A DNA stretch of 64,000 nucleotides from Closterium sp. NIES-65. Taxonomy: Eukaryota; Streptophyta; Zygnematophyceae; Desmidiales; Closteriaceae. The position numbers were made by a program, and so were the translations under genes. Shown here one piece after another: positions 21,684 through 33,862 of this stretch. The notes beneath the pieces were generated by a model. It was given only the letters and a program-made list of their open reading frames with translations, was not told where the DNA came from and made no database searches. The stretch covers positions 39,572-103,571 of the forward strand of contig CANXME010000388.1 in NCBI GenBank assembly GCA_948144175.1, read 5' to 3'. Position 1 is the stretch's first letter. Every line of letters begins with the position of its first letter.

Positions 21684-22631
21684 CTACCGCTTAACGTTGG
21701 CCTTCACGAGGCGAACAAAGGCAGAATCTACATGCTTAGATGAAGTGCCCGTCATAAACTCCCCCTGGGTGGGCTTCGTAGATAAATTGGACCACCACGG
21801 GAGCATCCCAAGCGCTCGACTAAGATCCCCAATGCGCACTTCTTTATCCATTTCCTTCCTCGCTGTGAGCTCATGCACCTGCAAGATGCTTCATCAAGGT
21901 TTAGCGGATGACGGGATGGTAACACAACACATTCGGCCGGATGCGGATTCGGAATGGCAACGCTGTATAATGCTTACACTGGAAGAGGTGCCACCACCCG
22001 TGTATATGTCTCGTGGGTAAGATGTCGAAATTCTAGACCCATCGGACCTTCGTCTCTCCTCCTGCACACCAGAAGAACAGGCCCCACCAGTCATTGGCCA
22101 TATGCAAAAGAAACACGTCCGCACACCAACGATCCTCACCTCATATCCCATCGCCCTCGCCGCGGCCATTAGAACGGCTCTGTAGTCAAATGACGGTAAC
22201 CCCGGCAGTATGGCATCCTCGAGGCTTGTTGTGCGGTGGTTTACGAGTCTGTAATCATCTATTGACGTTTTGAACCGCCGACTTTTGGCACGTGTACTGC
22301 TCGACTCCGACTCGTCCGGATACGTCGCGTAAACTAGCCAAAGGTACATGAACGGCGTGGGTTCATCGGGTGATATGGCAAGAGATGCACGGGCTTCTAA
22401 AATCGCCCGCGCTCGGTGTTGTCTAGGACTGCACCATCCACTACCGAGGAAGGGGTCCAGCAAACTCAGAATGGTGGTTGCGCTAAGGGTCTCACCTTGT
22501 TGAGTAAGTATGACACCATGCACCTGCATTATGGCATAGGTTATCGTGGGCTTTGACCGTATGAAATAACTACGTGTGTTGCGCCTTCGAGGCTCCAGCA
22601 CGAGGAGCGATTTTGACCCCGTTGCGCTCAT
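21684..22631 (-). CDS. Unrecognised gene in the Plavaka-like region
   Basis: The minus strand opens at 22631 with MSATGSKS and stays open to 21894 (245 codons). A plausible GT-AG intron lies after MGYE, and a further possible last exon (HELTARKEMDKEVRIGDLSR...ANVKR, ending 21684) follows an acceptor CTTGCAG near 21880. The central part, ILSLLDPFLGSG... to ...DYRAVLMAAARAMGYE, looks like a folded helical domain but I cannot name it. Strand and position group it with the transposase. Exon structure is tentative. Confidence 0.4.
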
Positions 22632-23036
22632 CCTGCCACTACCAAGTAAACTCAGTACTAACTTCTCATACGCTAGGGTTTGAGGTGAGCAGTAGGTTAG
22701 CGTGGGCGTCTGTCTTGCGGGAATTGACTGACGAAATGTTGTTACGATACGAAGCGGTGGGAGACAGTTCTTAATGAGTTGGCACGGAACATGGTCATCT
22801 TGGTGGACTGATCACTAACCGTAACAATAAATCATGCATTCATACGACTGTGCCATATCGGGGATCACAACATCTTTTCCAGGCTCAGAGAGAGCCTGGA
22901 AATCCCTACGTCCCCAATTTAAGCAATCTCGAGAAAGACACAACGAATGTCGATTTGATGCTTACATAACAAGCGTAACGGTCACTGATCTCAATATCAT
23001 CATTTGTTACACCAGCCCATATTCAATATCATCATG
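22632..23036. other. Interval before copia A, no gene
   Basis: Contains a short inverted repeat CCAGGCTC-AGAGA-GAGCCTGG near 22880. The copia A target duplication AACGC (23037-23041) follows at its right edge. Confidence 0.5.
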
Positions 23037-23041
23037 AACGC

Positions 23042-23176
23042 TGTCAAACTTATATGCTATAGTCTGTGTAGGCTGTAGTGGGGTAGCTTATATGGGGTAC
23101 AACACTCTAGGGTTTGGTAATTGTACTCCTCATGCTGCTCAATGCAATCATTACTCGTTATCTCGTTATTCTCACA
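23042..23176 (+). repeat. Copia A 5' LTR
   Basis: Begins TGTCAAACTTATATGC and ends TTATTCTCACA, followed by TGGTATCACTAG. Confidence 0.92.
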
Positions 23177-23399
23177 TGGTATCACTAGTCTAGGTTGCCA
23201 CCTAGGACCGCTTACTACTATGGGCCCACTATTCCGCTAGGAGCGCCCTCGTGCGCCCTACCTTACGTGCGCCTTTCTCTACGAGTGCGCCCTCGCGCAC
23301 CCCGCCCTTAGTTCTGCCTGCGCTGCCTCCTACTGCCCTACTGCCCTACTGCAAGCTAGTACGGCCCTCGAGCCGCCCCTGCAGGTCCATCAGCCCCCC

Positions 23400-24130
23400 C
23401 CAAGCCGCCTCTGCAGGCCCATCAGCCCGAGAGCTGCCCCTGCAGGCCCGTCAGGCCGCCGTCGCGGCCCCGTCAGGCCGCCGTCGCGGCCCCTTCAGGT
23501 CGCGGTCGCGGCCCCGTCAGGCCGCAGTCGCGGCCCCTTCAGGTCGCGGTCGCGGCCCCGCCAGGTCGCCGTCGCGGCCCCTTCAGGTCGCACGCGACCC
23601 CGTCTGGCCGCCGTCGCGGCCCCGTCAGGTCGCGGCCGCGGCCCCGTCAGGCCGCCGTCGCGGCCCCGTAAGGCCGCTCTCGCGGCCCTGTCAGGCCGCA
23701 GTCGCGGCCCCGTCGTGTCGCCATCACGGCCCCGCCTTGCTTCCTGCCGCATCGCCCTGCCCACTGCGTCGCCCCCGCCCGCGACGTTGCCCTTGCCCGC
23801 CGCAACGCCCTGCCCTACCCCGCGCCGCACCAGGCCCCTGGAACAGCCGCACCTGCAGCCGCCCCTAGCCACTGGAGCAGCCCCCACTACAGGAGCCGTC
23901 CCTGGCCCCTGGAGCAGCCGCACCTGCAGCCGCCCCTGATCCCTGGAGGGGCTGCCACTGAAGCAACCGCCACTGCAGGAGCCGCCCCTGGCCCCTGGAG
24001 CAGCCGCACCTGCAGCCGCCCCTGGCCCCTGGAGCGGCCGCCACTAGAGCAGCTGCCACTGCAGGAGCCGCCCCTGACCCCTGGAGCAGCCGCCACTGCA
24101 GCAGCGGCCGTTGCGGCCCCGCCCTGCCGC
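23400..24130. repeat. GC-rich leader repeats of copia A
   Basis: From about 23450 to 23740 the motif GTCGCGGCCCCGTCAGGCCG recurs about every 20 bp; from 23810 a second array uses CCCTGGAGCAGCCGC. It lies between the PBS and gag. Long ORFs here on either strand are repeat artefacts. Confidence 0.75.
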
Positions 24131-24242
24131 TATAGCAGCCCCGCAGTTGCCTCCGTCGTACGCCGGTCCTTCTCGTCACTAGTGAGCACTGCCCTGCCCG
24201 TACTGCTGTTACTGCTGCTCCTGCTGCTACTGCTCTTTCTAC

Positions 24243-27200
24243 TACTACTGCTGCTCCTGGCGTGGCCAGATGCAGCTCCAGTGTCGTCCGCGTGAGTCCC
24301 TTACGCCCCAACAGCTTCGTGAGTGGTATGCTAGTTGGGGTTGTCGGGGTGGCCGTCGTGGGAGTCGTCCTGGAGTGAGTAGTTCGGGAGCTTCTTGTAG
24401 TGGCCAGGTGCAGCTGCAGCATCGTCCGCGCGCGACCCTTTCGCCCCAGCAGCTTCGCGAGTGGTACGCTCGGGGTAGAGGGTCACTAAGTACTGCTCGC
24501 TGCCCGTACGTCATTCGCACGGGTGTCCAGACTGGTCAGCCTTGCGGGACTCCTGGTCACACAGAGTCCCGCTGCTTCGCCCGTCTGAGCGACGCTTGGT
24601 GTACAGAGTTTGGCGACGAGGCTGAGCTCCCCTCCTGGCTGGAGCTGCTTAGGCAGAGGGTAGATATCTATGCTCTTCACTATGATACTATCCTCACTGC
24701 CATGTATGCATTGTGTACTAGTGCTGAGCGTGCCTGACACCTGTGTGTGCCGCCTAACCCCAGTATCCAGTCTGCTACTCTAGGTGCTGGTGAGGCTGCT
24801 GCTCTAGGTGCTCGTGCGTCTCCTACTCCAGGTGCCAGTGGCGGTGAGGCTGCTGCTCTAGGTGCTAGTGAGTCTCCTCCTCCAGGTGCTGGTGCGTCTG
24901 CTCTCTCTAGTGCTGCGCCTGCTGTGGTCTTGCACACCTTCACCCTTGACTCGGGTGCTTCCCGCTCCTTCTTTCGAGACCGCACCACCCTCACACCGCT
25001 TAGTCGGCCGGTTGCGGTCTCCCTGGCAGACCCCTCTGGGGGTCCTGTCCTTGCTAACTACTCCACTGTGCTACCGTGTCCGGCGGCCCCGTTTGGCTTC
25101 CTGTCAGGTCTTTACCTCCCCTCGTTCTCTACGAACTTGGTGAGTGGTGCTGACCTGCTAGATAGAGGGGTTGACCAGTTCACTCATGCGAGTCAGCGAG
25201 TGACTCACTGCACGTGTGCTCGGACGGGTCAACACTTGGCCACGTTTACCCGTCAGCCGAGGTCGAGCCTGTACACACTGACTACTGAGTCTCCTCCAGT
25301 CGCTGAGTCTGGTTAGATAGCTGCGTCGGGTCATGTGTTTGCTGCAGCGTCCAGGTCTGGTCCTGAGTCTGCCCCCTGCTCGTGTCGTCTCCAGTCTCAC
25401 CAGACTCTCCTCTGGCACCACCGCCTTGGTCACCCCTCCCTGCCTCGTCTTCGAGGCATGGCCTCCCGTATCCTTGTCTCTGGTCTCCCCAGGTCCCTCC
25501 CTCCCCTTCCTCCGGGGCCTGCCCCTACCTGCGTTCCCTGCGTCGAGGGGCGGCAGCGCGCCGCTCCTCAATCCTTCGAGTTTCCTTCGACAGAGGCTCC
25601 GCTGCAGACGCTTCACATGGACGTGTGGGGCCCAGCCCGCGTCCGTGGATAAGGTCATGAGCGTTACTTCCTGCTGGTGGTTGACGACTACTCGCGCTAC
25701 ACTACAATCCTCCCCTTGCGCAGCAAGGGTGAGGTCACTGAGGTGTTGATCGCCTGGATCCGCGCAGCTCGTCTCCAGCTCTGAGACAGTTTCGGCTCGG
25801 ACTTTCCTATTCTGCGTCTGCACTCCGACAGAGGCGGAGAGTTTTCCTCTGACCTTCTGCGAGCCTTCTGTCGTGCACGAGGCATCCGCCAGACGTTCAC
25901 ACTTCCGGCCTCTCCACAGCGAAATGGGATTGTTGAGCGCCGCATTGGCATGATCATGGACGTCGCTCGTACGTCCATGATCCATGCGGCTGCTCCCTAT
26001 TTTTTGTGGCCGTTCGCGGTTCAGTAGGCGGCGCATCAGATCAACCCCTAGCCCCGGGTCTCCATGTCGGAGACCTCCCCTACTCTGCGATGGACGGGGA
26101 AGGTTGGCGATGCGTCTGCGTTCCGTGTCTGGGGATCTCGGGCGTTCGTTCGCGACTTGTCTGCGGACAAGCTGTCCCCCCGTGCTGTTCTCTGCGTCTT
26201 CCTTAGCTTACCCCCTGACGCGCCTGGTTGGCAGTTTTACCACCCCACCTCGCGCCGTGTTCTGTCCTCTCAGGACGTCACGTTTGACGAGTCGGTTCCC
26301 TACTAGCGTCTCTTCCCCTACCGCACTGCACTCCTCCCCCCGTCGCCGCTCTTCCTCACGCCAGGTCCCCCCCCCCGGTAGACCCCCTTCCCCCTCGGGG
26401 TCTTGCCCCCTCAGGTGTGTCCTAGGTAGACGCAGTCGAGCCTGTCGAGGTTGCTGTTGACTCGGGTGCTGCTGGGGGTGCTGAGCCAGGGGTTGCTGAC
26501 TCTGAGGGTGCTGAGCCTGGGGGTGCTGAGACTGAGGGTGCTGAGCTTGGGGGTGCTGAGACTTGGGGTGCTGAGCCTGGGGGTGCTGAGCCTGCTCATG
26601 TGGCGTCTGGCGGGACAGGGCCTGGAGGTCCTTTGGGTGCTTCGTCCCGGCGAGATCCCCTCTCTCCACAAGAGCCGCGCGAGTGGTTTGCTTGGCACTG
26701 GAGCCGTGCTGCTAGAGCTGGAGGTGCTGCTGGAGCTGGAGGTGCTGCGGGTGTTGGAGGTTCTACTGCTACTGAGGGTGCTGGTGCCGCGGGTCCCGGA
26801 GGTGCTCGTCCTGAGGATGCTGCTGGAGCTGCTGGGCTTGCGGGTGCTCCTGGTGCTGGAGCTGGTGGTGCTGCTGGCGTCGGTGCTGCTGGAGCTGGAG
26901 CTATTGCGTCTTCTGGTGGTCCAACTGGAGCTGGAGCTGCTGGGGGTGTTGGCGCTAGAGGTGCTACTGGCGCGGGTGCTTCTGAGGGTACTGGAGGTGC
27001 TGGAGTTGGCGCTGCTGGAGCTGAGGGTGCTACTGGTGCTGTTCCTGCTGGTTCTGGTGGCCCTGCGCGGCCGCGGCCGTACTTCGTTCCACTCCTTGAG
27101 CACGTTCTTGGTCTTCCGTCCTCTCTTCGTCCTGCTCCTCTCTTAGAGTGTCTGTCGCCAGTCCAGTCTGAGTCACAGTTACAGCCAGCCTCCCCACTGC

Positions 27201-29072
27201 CTGCTCCTTCTCCCTACACTGGTCCTACTGGAGGTCTTGCTGAGCGTCGTACGCCTGCGTCTCGCCCTGCGTCGCCTGTCCGTGCTGCTCGCACTGGTGG
27301 TCGTGGTTCGCGTCAGCGTCCTCCACCTGTCCCCGGCACGCACCGGATGTCTCTGCGTCCTTCCACTGCTCCACTGCGTGCCCCTTTACCTTCTCCTCGT
27401 GAGTCCTCTCTTCCTCCTCTTGCAGACCCGCAGTCGGACTCCCTTCGTGCTGCCAGTCCTACTGTCACGCGTCTCCTTGCTAATGTTTTCATTGACCCTT
27501 CCTTTGAGACCACTGCTGCGTCTGCCTTAGTTGCTGAGCTTGTCGACTTACGCGGAGGCGATAGAGTGTCCCTACTCCTCTCAGTGGCAAGCTGCCATGG
27601 ACGCAGAGATGGCTTCCTAGAAGTCTAAAGGATCCTACGTTGATGAGGTTCCCCCACCTGGGGCGAACAACGTCAGTGGCATGTGGATCTTCAGGGTGAA
27701 GCGGCCACCGGGTTCTCCGCCTGTCTTCAAGGCGCGTTACGTGGCTCGTGGCTTCAGTCAGCGGCAGGGAGTTGACTACTTTCAGACCTTCTCTCCCACC
27801 CCAAAGATGACCACTCTTCAGGTACTGCTGCACGTAGCTGCTCACCGTGACTACGAGCTACACTCTCTTGACTTCAGCACTGCTTTCCTGCAGGGCAGTC
27901 TGCACGAGGAGATCTGGCTGCGCCGCCCACCTGGCTTCACTGGGACTTTTCCTCCTGGCACCCAGTGGAGCCTCCGACGGCCAGTCTACGGTCTCCGCCA
28001 GGCACCGCGTGAGTGGCACGACACACTGAGGAATACACTTGCGGCTCTTGGGTTTGCTCCCTCTACTGCCGACCCGTCGCTGTTTCTGTGCACCGACACT
28101 TCTCTGCCGCCGCTCTACATCCTCGTGTACGTCGACGACTTGGTCTTTGCCACAGCTGACACTGCTGGACTCGCCCACGTGAAGTCCGAGCTGCAAAAGA
28201 GACACACGTGCACTGACCTGGGTGAACTGCGCAGCTACCTTGGCTTGCAGATCACCCGGGACAGAGCACGCTGCACCATTACCCTGACTCAGTCACACAT
28301 GGTGCAGCAAGTCCTTCAGCGCTTCGGCTTCACGTACTCCTCGCCTCAGGCCACTCCTCTGCCTACTCGCCACTCGCTCTCAGCTCTGCCTTCGGATGAG
28401 TCCGTAGAGTCGAGTGGTCCCTATCCAGAGCTTGTTGGCTGCCTCATGTACCTGATGACCTGCACACGACCTGACCTTGCATACCCTCTTACCATTCTCG
28501 CATGCTATGTTGCTCCTGGGAGACACATACCAGAGCACATGGCTGCAGCGAAGAGGGTGTTGCGCTACTTGTGCAGTACGTCGGGCATGGGGCTTGTGCT
28601 TGGAGGGCGGAGTCCAGTGGTCCTCAGTGGTTACGCAGACGCGTCTTGGGTTGACGACTTGGCTAGACAGCGGTCGTCACAGGGTTACACCTTCAGCCTT
28701 GGTTCCGGTTCTGTTTTGTGGCAGTCTACCCGCTCGTCTTCTGTTCTCAGCTCCAGCTGTGAGGCTGAGATCTACGTAGGGGCCATGGCTGCACAGGAGT
28801 TATGCTGGCTCACCTACTTGCTGACTGACCTCGGAGAGTCGCCTCGTTCTCCTCCAGTTCTGTACGTAGACAACAAGGTCATGATGGCCTTATGTCGTGA
28901 GCACAAACTGGAGCACAGAACGAAGCTCATTGCTCTTTGCTACTTCCTTGCTCGTGAGCTGCAGCAGCATGGTCAGCTACGACTTGCTTACGTGGCCTCT
29001 CAGGCCAACACTGCTGATATCTTCACCAAGGCACCTGCGCCTTGTGATCATCAGCGCTTCTGTACTCTGTGA
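24243..29072 (+). pseudogene. Copia A gag-pol remnant with intact RT/RNase H block
   Basis: The order is copia-like. A gag tail (QLREWY, then CPYVIRTG..CG..GHTESRCF) at 24.3-24.7 kb contains an internal duplication of the QLREWY segment. Protease motif DSGA is at 24948-24959. The pre-integrase HH...CxxC (HHRLGHPSLP, CVPCVEG) is at 25.4-25.6 kb and the integrase core at 25.6-26.0 kb. Low-complexity Gly/Ala repeats fill 26.45-27.1 kb. RT with YVDD (28128-28139) and RNase H form a 463-codon open frame, 27681-29072. In-frame stops occur at 25314 (TAG), near 25650, 26026 and 26050, at 26423 (TAG) and near 27616. The long RT/RH frame is intact but cannot act alone in cis. Confidence 0.85.
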
Positions 29073-29309
29073 GGTCTTGTACCTACTTTGCCTCACTTGC
29101 TCACTTCTTGACCTTGCTTGTACCTTGACCTATATATACTTGCACTTGCATGTTTAGCTTTATATATATACACCTGCATGTGAACTGGCCTTGTGGCCCT
29201 TGAACTTGTGCTCAGAATGTGTGGTGACGTTGTGATCCACCCTGAGCTTGCTGTGCTTTGCTTGACTGGTCTTGTGACCCCTTTTTCTCACACTTTGCCT
29301 ATGGGGGTG

Positions 29310-29436
29310 TGTCAAACTTATATGCTTTAGTCTATATAGGCTGTAGTGGGGTAGCTTATATGGGGTACAACACTCTAGGGTTTGGTACTTGTACTCCTCA
29401 TGCTGCTCAATGCAATCATTACTTGTTATTCTCACA
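29310..29436 (+). repeat. Copia A 3' LTR
   Basis: Preceded by the polypurine tract GCCTATGGGGGTG and followed by the TSD AACGC. Confidence 0.92.
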
Positions 29437-29463
29437 AACGCTACACAGGGATGTCGAAGGGGA

Positions 29464-30662
29464 CTAGAAGCATATCTCCTCGCTGGCCGTTGGAGATATG
29501 GACGGCGAAGGCGCGTAGGACTGCCTCCGCACCTTCTTCTCTGGTGTGCACATCAGACGGTCCACAAGGTCCGGGTTCCCCAGGCGCTTAAGCGTGACAA
29601 CGTCACGCGGAGCAACTCCCTTTGCGCTGGCAAGCCTTGTGTAGGCAAAAGATGCCATACGCATGAACGTGCGATGAGCCATGTCATCCCATGAGACGCG
29701 GCCGTCACTGCTTGTATCATCTACGAGACTGATGACCGGCTCAAGAACGCCTTCGGTCGTAACCTCGTCAACTTCGTCATCCCAAGTCGCATAGTCCATT
29801 GCTTCCAGCACGCTGTCAGGGAGGTCCAACTTCTCCAGCTTCCTCTGCAGGCCCATGAGGTTAGCAACGAGTTGCTCCACAACCTCGACATGCATGTCGC
29901 TGGTGATCGCGTGAAGCTGAGATAACCAATCGTCCGGGACGCACCTAGTGCGCCAAAACGTGAGCTGAATGTGGGATGTCGCCACCCCCCAAAGCGCTTC
30001 GTACATCCACTGCAATGTCTTCGCGGCCGAAGGAGAGTTACTCTTCCACACCTATGCTGGAGGCACGCGCGTCATGAAGCGCGTCTGGTGGTCCACCCAC
30101 ATTGAACGGAATTCAGACTTAAAGAATGCAACAATGCCCTGCACCACCGGGTTCCCCACGTCCGGAATAGTATCATGCAGCTGCACAATGCGAGTATGGG
30201 TTAGGTGGTGCTCCAGGAACGGCCCATTCGTCTACAGCTTGCCCTCTCCCCATGTGAGCTTGTGCCTACGCGAGGACACAAGGACGGCGATGTCATGGGC
30301 CTCGGCCGATTTCGCAGCGTTGAGGCCAAGCATGAACTGTGTGAACAGCTGCACAGAACAATAAAGAGTATCACAGAGATATTTAATAGGCACCAACTAC
30401 TCAAGTCCATATGGCGGAGACATTTATTTGTCATGTAGATCGGCATCACCTCGGGTGTTATGCGGCCGGACCGAGTACGGCGGATGTACGCCCACTCGTC
30501 GCCATTCACATCGTATCCCAGCTGCATTGGCTCCCAATCGCGGCTTACAACAATGGGCCTGAAGCGTTGTGCGCCGTCGGCGGAATAGAGAAGGCTGACA
30601 CACAGCCTCTTCAGCTCTGTTACATTCCCCCCGTCGAACGGATGCAGGTTACTACACCTCAA
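29464..30662 (-). pseudogene. Unrecognised minus-strand gene with amber interruptions
   Basis: The first part, opening near 30662, encodes NVTELKRLCVSLLYSADGAQRFRPIVV and GDEWAYIRRTRSG. After a probable intron ending TTCTGTGCAG near 30350 comes LFTQFMLGLNAAKSAEAHDIAVLVSS, then helical sequence to 29464 (LQRKLEKLDLPDSVLEAMDY). Two TAG codons (near 30233 and 30050) interrupt an otherwise continuous reading frame. No family is recognised. It lies on the same strand as the Plavaka-like transposase, on the far side of copia A. Either it is a decayed accessory gene or the ambers lie in introns I have not resolved. Confidence 0.4.
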
Positions 30663-30827
30663 GTGCCAACCAGATCATCCGGAGGTGGACAAAGAGGCGG
30701 CTAGACATGCGCTTATCAAAGCCACAACGGTGACCATGGAGGTGAGTCCCTGGATCGACGCTGGCTCAAACTCATCTAATTTGTTGCTATTACAGTAGCT
30801 TATTCTAACTCCCGCATCAGCTGCACG

Positions 30828-31190
30828 GTGCAGCTGTCCGACGGGGAGAGGCAGGCGCTAGCCGGCTGCACTGAGGAGAGCCTAAGGCTTCTCATGAAGT
30901 ACAGGCGCTGGAACAGATGGAAGGAGTGGAGAGCCGCTCTGGAGGGTCTAGATGATGCCCAGCCGCCCGAGGCCCGTTCGCGGCGAAAGGGGCGGGTCTC
31001 CCGAGTCATGCATGACGTGGAGGAGGTGGAGGCGACCACGCCCGCTACACAGGACCACCCTATGGCTGAAGAACCTGAGGATCCACACGAGGAGTCCGTT
31101 GACGATGATGTTGTATATGAACCAGAGGGCGATGGCATAGAGGATGAGGATGACTGGGAGGAGGTCAACCATGATGACACTGCTGCATGA
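30828..31190 (+). CDS. Unrecognised ORF with strongly acidic tail, about 120 codons
   Basis: The open frame reads QLSDGERQALAGCTEESLR, then a basic RRWNRWKEWR and RSRRKGRVSR segment, then a long Asp/Glu-rich tail ending at TGA 31190. No ATG opens it in frame, and a CAG acceptor precedes it (30820), so it is probably a last exon. Basic and acidic blocks suggest a nuclear protein. It is the first plus-strand gene right of a divergent point near 30.7 kb. Confidence 0.4.
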   Translation: MQLSDGERQALAGCTEESLRLLMKYRRWNRWKEWRAALEGLDDAQPPEARSRRKGRVSRVMHDVEEVEATTPATQDHPMAEEPEDPHEESVDDDVVYEPEGDGIEDEDDWEEVNHDDTAA

Positions 31191-31772
31191 AGCCATGAAT
31201 AGGGAAGCCATTGGACCAACCGATGTTTTAGATAAGTGCTGATCTTGTCAGGCCTGGGTACGGGTGCAGGTTAGTTTGGCGTGGTTTGGAGGTTGCTGAA
31301 TGTAATACGACATGTGAAATGTCTCAGTCTGGACGCTGTAAATATATGTCGCATCACCGTATACGGGGACAGATGTAGAACATGGAAAAACCATTGTGGC
31401 AAGTGGTACAGCATCAGTTTGTGATTGAATTTATGTGGTAAGAAGCAGATGTCGCAAGTGGTGAAATGATGCTGTGGGTGTGTGGTGTATCGCGTCTAAC
31501 ATAGACGAGGACGAGCATGGGGTGTCTCGATCGTGGCACGACCACATTTTCCATGTGCAAAGTATGGCTGACATTGAATGGTAATCCACCTGGCCACTCC
31601 AACCGTGACATGTGTACATGTGTGCGCGTGGCCAATAAGTTGGGGCAATTTATGGGGCCTGCAAACCCGGTAGCAGGCATCGCGATATCCTCGAGGGTGG
31701 TGATGGGACTCGTGCGAGCGTGAGTAGAACACCAAGCTGGTTTTTACCCACGCAGTTTCGAGCCCGCGGTGT
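31191..31772. other. Interval without gene
   Basis: No coding frame with features. Plus-strand coding appears to resume at about 31770. Confidence 0.4.
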
Positions 31773-31808
31773 ATGTGGTCTTTGATTCTGTCTCCGCTGG
31801 AGGTCGAG

Positions 31809-33862
31809 ATGAGTCCTGCAGAGGGCGGTCGTTCCAAGCGAACGAAGAATGCGCCGTCATGGTTGGCGTATACATATCAATACCCGGAGAGGAAGAAGAA
31901 AGGGGGAAGCGTAACGGAGCCCAAGTGGCGCAAGACTAGTACAGTTAAGAGTGACAAGGAGGATAAGGAGGCAGAGCATAACGAAGGTAACACTTGGGCG
32001 ACGTGACAATTATATGGCCTTTGCTGTTGACGTGATAATGCATGACACTGGGAGTGAGGCCGTATGTGCACGCAAAACTAACATCGTACTACATTCCACA
32101 CCCATTGTCCCAGAGGCTCAAGAACTGCCGCTCCAGCTATGCAACGCCAAGGTTGTCGGGGGCGTCGACGCGGAGGCAACCTCCACGCCCATTGTCGCGA
32201 GCGCACCCCCTGTGGGGGTCGACACCGAGGCCGTGAAGGAACGCTTGATAGACGAGTTAATGGAAGGCGAAGAGGAGGGCAACGAGGAGGGACACGCTGG
32301 TGGTCAGTCGTCAAGCAACGATCCGTGTGGGGAAGACGGATCAGAGGACGAGCACGCCCCGAAAGTGCCATCTTCGAGGAAGCGGAAAGCAGCAACCGGT
32401 GGCCACGTCACACGCAAGGAGTTTGAGGCGTTGCGTGTCTGCGAAGGATACCGCGAAGACAATGGCTCGTCTGGAGTCACACGTACTAACAATCATTGCC
32501 CTTGGCGAGGGGCGCAAGCGCAAGCGGGCATCTCCGGGTGCGGCGGCCACTCTTGGCAAGGAAGCTCTGAAGCGGAAACGCCAGTCAGATGATGACGAGG
32601 AATCCACGTACGATGAAGACGAGTTGCCGGCAAAAGTGGCGAGGCACATGACTACCGACAAGTCGCTAGTGCTCCAAAGCGCCCTTGAAATCCTTTCCGC
32701 AGAGAAGGCTTGGAAGGTGAGGCTTCGCATAGTGTGCTCTGGTAACTTCATGGTAGGGTACTCAACAGCAATACAGATTTCGTCACCATATTCCACCCCC
32801 CCCGCAACACTATTTTCATTGTCGCAGGGTGTTTGCGACCTGGTAAAGGATCATCTATTTCTAGAAGCCCCGAACGAGAAGATGGACTTCTATCCGAGCC
32901 GCGACGCCAAAAACGCCGGCGTCTGCCATGTCATGTCCACCATTCCTCCCAAAACTGCGACACTGGCGTTAGACGCGGATAAGTCTCGAAGGCAGGATCG
33001 GAACAAGACCTTGTCAGAGCACAAAACAGGGTTGGCCGGTCGCGCTCGCGGAGTTTTTCTTCCCCGGATGGGTCTATTCCGTGACGACGAGGACCGAGCC
33101 AGTCCTTGGGCTCGTAAGAAGGAGCGCACTGGGGAGAGTGCCCGAAAAAGATATGGCGTTCCCGTCACAGACGATGGTGCGTGTACGCGTGTCATATGGT
33201 CGGTGCATTGAGGGCCGGCATGAGTGCCATGCCATAGTGGACCACTACGGCCATTGAACCCTCTCCCTCCCCCATGCGCGGTATCATTGTACCCATATTA
33301 TATTCCACGTGCGCAGCGGAACCTGCCTTGTGCAATTGGCACATCAGCAAGGAAGGACTGCCCTTTGCTTCTGGAGCGTTCTCGGCATGTGCCATCGCAG
33401 CGTTCAGAGGGAAGCGCTCTGACAAAGAAACAACTCTAAAGCTCTACCACATGTCGTGGCTCGAGCACCTGGTACGTTTACACTGTTGCGCACATTTGTT
33501 GTAGCCACGTCCGTACAAGCCTCCGTTCTAAGTGTGTTTTTTTTTTGCCGTCGCAGATCACGGACGCCATTATCAACTGGGAGGTGTGCAAGGGGAAACT
33601 CTACAACCCTCCGTACGAGGACGGCGCTTCTGTGCGCCGAATTCAGAAGCTGGCCTTTGATGCCATTGCAGATGTCATGTGCGGGAATGAAGTGGCCTAC
33701 GATGAGGAAAAGAAGTCCTGGAAGTGGGGCAGGCATGGGCTCCGTCTATCATCTTGCGGCCTGGAATGCCTCCTGGAAGATGAAGCATCCTCCAAAGATG
33801 ACCATCAGGAGTTCGATGAGTCTGATGAGTTGGAGAGTGAATCCGATGAGTGCCCTACTTAG
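31809..33862 (+). CDS. Unrecognised multi-exon gene with nuclear-type charge blocks
   Basis: Candidate exons run from MSPAEGGRSKRTKNAPSW (31809) through an acidic stretch (LIDELMEGEEEGNEEG, 32.2-32.3 kb), Lys/Arg clusters (KRKRASPG, LKRKRQSDDDEE, 32.5-32.6 kb), a 32.8-33.2 kb segment (VCDLVKDHLFLEAPNEK) and 33.3-33.48 kb (SACAIAAFRGKRSDKET). A GT-AG intron with a CAG acceptor at 33555 precedes the last exon to 33862 (ITDAIINWEVCKGKLYNPP...SDECPT). The last two exons join cleanly (EHL then ITDAI). No family is recognised. Position suggests an accessory gene of the Plavaka-like region. Internal exon edges are uncertain. Confidence 0.4.

Larger units (their letters stand above)
23042..29436 (+). 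mobile_element. Copia A: complete but decayed LTR retrotransposon
   Basis: 6,395 bp, with LTRs at 23042-23176 (135 bp) and 29310-29436 (127 bp) and TSD AACGC on both sides (23037-23041, 29437-29441). The left LTR carries an 8-bp local duplication near its end. The primer site has mutated to TGGTATCACTAG. The polypurine tract CCTATGGGGGTG is intact. The copy lacks the gag N-terminus, has multiple stops and is about 1 kb shorter than copies B and E. It is inserted into the Plavaka-like region. Confidence 0.92.

Noticed and set aside
26451-27146. Leu/Val-rich 231-codon ORF as a membrane protein
   Set aside because: It is an out-of-frame reading of the Gly/Ala/Glu repeats between integrase and RT; the same artefact appears in B, C and E.
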